Shown here in pieces: positions 60,369 through 64,000 of a stretch of 64,000 nucleotides of DNA. Below the pieces are notes generated by a model, which was given only the letters and a program-made list of their open reading frames with translations, had not been told where the DNA came from and made no database searches. This stretch comes from Apteryx mantelli. Taxonomy: Eukaryota > Chordata > Aves > Apterygiformes > Apterygidae. The translations under genes and the position numbers were made by a program. The DNA lies in contig NC_089981.1 of NCBI RefSeq assembly GCF_036417845.1, positions 8,449,501 through 8,513,500 of the forward strand. The letters are read 5' to 3'. Positions within the stretch are counted from its first letter, which is position 1. Each line of letters begins with the position of its first letter.

Positions 60369-61309
60369 GACACATGGTTCATCAGCATTTTTTCATTATT
60401 AATGATGAGTTCTATATCAGAAGTGGATACAAACCAAGAAAGATATAGCATTAGTATTAAGCTTATAAAGTGTTTAGTTTCTGTCATGTTTTTTTTTTAA
60501 TGGCTATTTAATTCTCCACAGTACAAAACTTCTGTCATGGCTTTGGTGGCACAGAGATAGGTGCACTTTGTGATATGTTCCTTAATCCTGGTCCTCCAGG
60601 ATTTTGAAGGACTGGCTCCATGGCTGATGATAGCCTTCCATGCACTAAGGACAAGGCCAGAGTGTTCACCTTGGGCACTACAAGGCAGATAATGCAGCAT
60701 GTTTGCCCTCAGGGGAGACAAAGTCCCTGACAGCAATCTTTGTAAAATGGGTGTCTTTAAGAATACCTGGAAATATTGCTCAGAATGATGATTGGCTTTA
60801 TAAGTACAAATGATCTTTGAATTCTTGTTTAGAAGGGAAATGTACCCACATGCAGAGAAAAGAACTCTCTTGTGTATAGACATTTTGAAACGTAAATATG
60901 AAATGTCACAGGCTGAAAAATGAGTCCTGGGAAGGTTATCTATCATGGAGGGGAAAAAAATTGCACATATGACTTAATGTAGTATTTCACATTGTTCTAA
61001 ATCTCAGCATTGTTTCTATCAGAGGAAGGAAGAATGAAAGACTCTTGTGAGATCTTCTGTCCCAGCACTGTACTGATTTTACCCAGTATGATTTTTGATA
61101 CGCTCTGCGTGATCCTTTCAAGGGTTAACTTAGCTTAATGAAGCTAATCTAACTAAACTCCTTCAACAGCCAGTATAAGTCTCTCTGTAGGCTGATTCAG
61201 AATGACTAAATTAGGGTCCTTTGCAGAACCCTTTTTTCCTCCACTCACTATGAGGAGCTTAAGCAAATTAGCACCACCAGGTTAGAATGACCTTTGGAGA
61301 ATAATCCCT
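60369..61309. other. Right OR1 upstream region, no other gene recognised
   Basis: Counterpart of left 6716-7653 at about 4% divergence. No promoter element could be placed. Confidence 0.45.
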
Positions 61310-61783
61310 TTTGGTGCCTGAAAGTAGCTCAGAGCTTTTTGTAATGCCATCCACCTGTTTTAGGTTATGGCTGAGCTCCTTGTCCCTAGGCATTTCTACA
61401 TCCGTACAGTTTCTCATTCGAGACAAGGTCACATTCCAGCATAAACATGGGACTTCTTTGGTTCACCCTGTATTCCAGCTACAACCCATCGAGCATTACA
61501 TGTCACTAATAAATGAGTAGCCTACATCTTTAGAAAGAGTGTAACGTCTCTAGCTTGCCATTATGCACCCAGACCACCAGAATTCCCTTGGTCAAAGAAG
61601 TCTGGGAACCACCAGATTAAACTCTTCACAGAGAGTTTAAGGTCAGCCAAAAGCAGGCACTCTTTTAATAAAAATATCCACTGTATGGGCTTCCTTCTAG
61701 CATCAAAACATTCCCCGTCAGCTGGTGTTAAAATGCACCATTTTAAGTCCTGCAGAATTACATCACAACCAGGTCTTCTCATT
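61310..61783 (-). other. Near-identical block shared by both arms (right copy)
   Basis: Partner of 6242-6715, with about 3 substitutions in 474 bp. See the left entry. Confidence 0.7.
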
Positions 61784-64000
61784 TGTGTTGGTGATCTGTG
61801 AGCAAATCTGTGGAATGATTCAGTTAAGCCAAGTTATCTACCAACTACTTCCATCTGCAGCATAATCAGAAACTCTCGTGCAGGCACAAAGTGATCAAGC
61901 ATCCACAGGAAACACTGAAACTGAGAAAACCCAAGATTCCTTTCAAACCCACAAAGTGAAGCCAAGAGAGGAAGTGGGGAAAGTTAGGGACTTTTCCTAT
62001 GCTTGCAGTTGTACTTACACTAGATGACAGTTTTTCAAGCAGAAGGGTAAACTTTACATGGATGGTTCCCTTTCAGATATTTCAACAAGGAAAAGGATCA
62101 ATAAGAACAACGTGAGGTCAGTTTCTCGCTCGTCTTACCAGGTCATGATCTTTTCTACCCCTCTTCCTTCTACTGAGCAACGACGTAGACTTCTCAACAA
62201 AATAAATGACAGGGATGAAATGAGCACACCTTTATGGCTGTGCAGTACCCAGTCGAAAAGAAATAGCTGGGCTCCATCCAAGCCAGAGCATGACTGGAAG
62301 CATACCACAGCAATCGCAGGGCCATATTTAGGCAGTCAGAAAGGAGTGACCAAGAGAGAAATGGTCAGGGGAAACTGTATGCCTGAATACCAGCAGATGG
62401 CAAATTCCTGAGCTAAAAACAAGGCGTGCACCTACAAAAGGACCGATTCACAATTCAGACAGCTCGGCTATGTATATTGCTTGAAAAGGTCCTTTCCATC
62501 ACCACCAAACTGCATTTAACAAACTACCCATCTGTCTGATCTCATCTCATCGCCTTAAGTCATGTAGGCACCTGTACCTAAGCTAGGCAGATTACACCTG
62601 ACCAGTCTACTTGTAGATGTGATGAATCATGTGCTGCAGGTACCCGTTTCTTACTGTGGACTCCAAGAGGATTACTAGAATGAATAACTCAGTAGAGGAT
62701 TGCCACCAGTTATGGCTTATCTCTTCAAGTGCCTTTGCAGGGGTAGACCTGAGCTATATGACATAATGCAATCAGCTGCAAAATAAAATGAATCTCATGT
62801 GTACTCTTAACATCTCAAAAAGGGTGAGAAATTGCACCATCTCCTTACTGCATGCATTCTTCCCTAAAATCTCAGGTGGTTATGGGAAACAAAAGAATAA
62901 TTTTGAAGCAATCGAATCTGCGGCTGTAGAACTAGCTCTGTATATAATTCTAGCCAAAGATAACTAGAGGTAACTTCAGTGGAAGTTCCTTTCTGTATTT
63001 TCACATTTGTTCAAGAAGAAAGGAAAAGGAAGAGGAAAGCAAAGCAAAACAAAGCAAAGCAAAGCAAAGCGAGAAGCCAGAGAAGCTGCAAAACTTACCT
63101 CGCCTGTGTTTAGAGATCTAATATTTTGTGTAAGGGCTGTACAACTTTATCTCCTCAACTTCTGTCTTCCCTGGTATGAATGTGTTATAGCACAGCGTCT
63201 TTAAAGAACATAGAATGGCTTCTGGAAATCTTCCAAAACTTGCTTAGGAGGTGGCTGTTAGTGTATAATCCAACCCCATCTAATGTATTACTTGCTTTCG
63301 TGTGTCACAAGTGTATCTTGATATTTCCTGCCTATGTGGGAAGTGGTTTAATAGGCTGTGTGGATGATGTGACCTGGGTGTGCTGAATGATGCTTTCATA
63401 TCCCAGCAGCTGCAAAAAGTGCTGAGAAGAAAAGCGTACGAACCTTTAACCCTCTCCCAGGAAATCTTCCACCTGAAGGGCTCTTGGGGCTGGAGGAGGG
63501 AGGGGTGGAGGCTTGGTGAAGGGAAGGCATGAAAGAAACTGGCAAAGGAGGAGAATGAGTTCTGTCTTGACTGAAAAGTTTAAGTAAATATATTTTAAAG
63601 AAACAGTTGTCAGTCAATGCTTTTATAATGATATCACAAAGGCATTTCAGGGTTTCTCCATAAGAAACAACAGTCAAAGGAGTAGCTGAGTATTCAACTG
63701 GACAAGCATATGCATGGGCCTATGCAGCTAACGCTTCTCGGAGTTCTTCCTTACTCCAAGCTGACAGTTGTATGGATTTCCCATGTGTAAAGGGCCATTA
63801 GGTCCACTGCTCTGGCTTCCTAGCATTGTGAATGCTAAAACAGTCCGTTTGTAATCTAGATATTTTCTCTCCTTTTTTCACTTCTGTGTATTCCAAAAAA
63901 CATGTAAAAGAGAAGTCTTCATTAAAGAAAAAAAAGAAAGAAACCTCAAGCTGTAGGAAGAGTCACCATCCTCCAGGGATGGTAAAGAATTCCTATCACA
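61784..64000. other. Outer right-arm DNA, no gene recognised
   Basis: Counterpart of 4020-6241, about 5% diverged where sampled. It includes the complement of the (CTTTG)n run at 63035-63070. No gene seen. Confidence 0.55.

Larger units (their letters stand above)
45194..64000 (-). repeat. Right arm of ~20-kb inverted repeat
   Basis: Reverse complement of the left arm (see 4020-24519). It begins at CCAGATAAAAGCC (45194) and is still matching at the last base of the window, so the arm extends beyond it. It carries OR1 and OR2 copies but not OR3. Compared with the left arm it lacks about 1.9 kb containing OR3, about 430 bp containing a CR1, and 267-bp and 315-bp pieces. It keeps 948 bp, 247 bp, about 160 bp and about 100 bp that the left lacks. 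Confidence 0.97.

Noticed and set aside
4020-64000. The inverted repeat as an assembly artefact
   Set aside because: Arms differ by about 3-5% with many distinct indels and different gene lesions, and enclose unrelated single-copy DNA; false duplications are usually near-identical or direct. Long reads would still be decisive.
1-64000. CRISPR arrays, bacterial operons or plasmid features
   Set aside because: No regularly spaced identical repeats or prokaryotic gene layout; the CR1 elements, intron-split TRIM and OR genes show vertebrate nuclear DNA.

Overview
The window looks like bird genomic DNA, or at least sauropsid DNA. It carries several CR1 LINE fragments, two of them with the typical 3' end of tandem ATTCTRTGATTCTRT-like units. 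It also has a retrovirus-type solo LTR, single-exon olfactory receptor (OR) genes and a TRIM-family gene with the standard vertebrate exon sizes. Nothing bacterial is present. Gene density is low and most of the window is intergenic.

The dominant structure is a very large inverted repeat. The left arm starts at or before 4020 and ends near 24519. The right arm starts near 45194 and runs off the window at 64000. The arms are reverse complements and flank a single-copy spacer of about 20.7 kb. Sampled stretches differ by about 3-5% by eye, with many indels, so this is an old duplication rather than a recent assembly echo. One block of about 470 bp (6242-6715 / 61310-61783) is more than 99% identical between steeply more divergent flanks, which suggests gene conversion or strong constraint.

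Each arm carries the same receptor loci. OR1 (7714-8649 +; 59373-60308 -) is a full-length, intact OR4-like receptor in both arms. OR2 (12332-13270 +; 53843-54771 -) is another OR4-like receptor, broken in both arms by different lesions: a 247-bp deletion on the left and a 1-bp frameshift on the right. OR3 (16590-17478 -) is an OR5/8/9-like pseudogene kept only on the left; on the right a clean deletion of about 1.9 kb removed it. Only OR1 looks able to make a receptor.

The spacer holds a degraded TRIM gene (26289-30520, +). Its RING/B-box exon, 96-nt exon, 23-nt exon, 116-nt exon and the start of a PRY exon remain in one continuous reading frame. The third RING zinc ligand is Gly, the exon-1 splice donor is mutated, the usual 231-nt coiled-coil exon was not found, and the SPRY domain is cut off. 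Beside it lie a CR1 ORF2 relic, the 3' third of a fourth OR pseudogene, and a solo LTR with a perfect 5-bp target duplication. The rest of the spacer (33364-45193) has no gene I can recognise.

Outside the left arm, 1-4019 holds a CR1 3' end and a degenerate 51-bp minisatellite. Domain and family calls come from motif reading without any database search.
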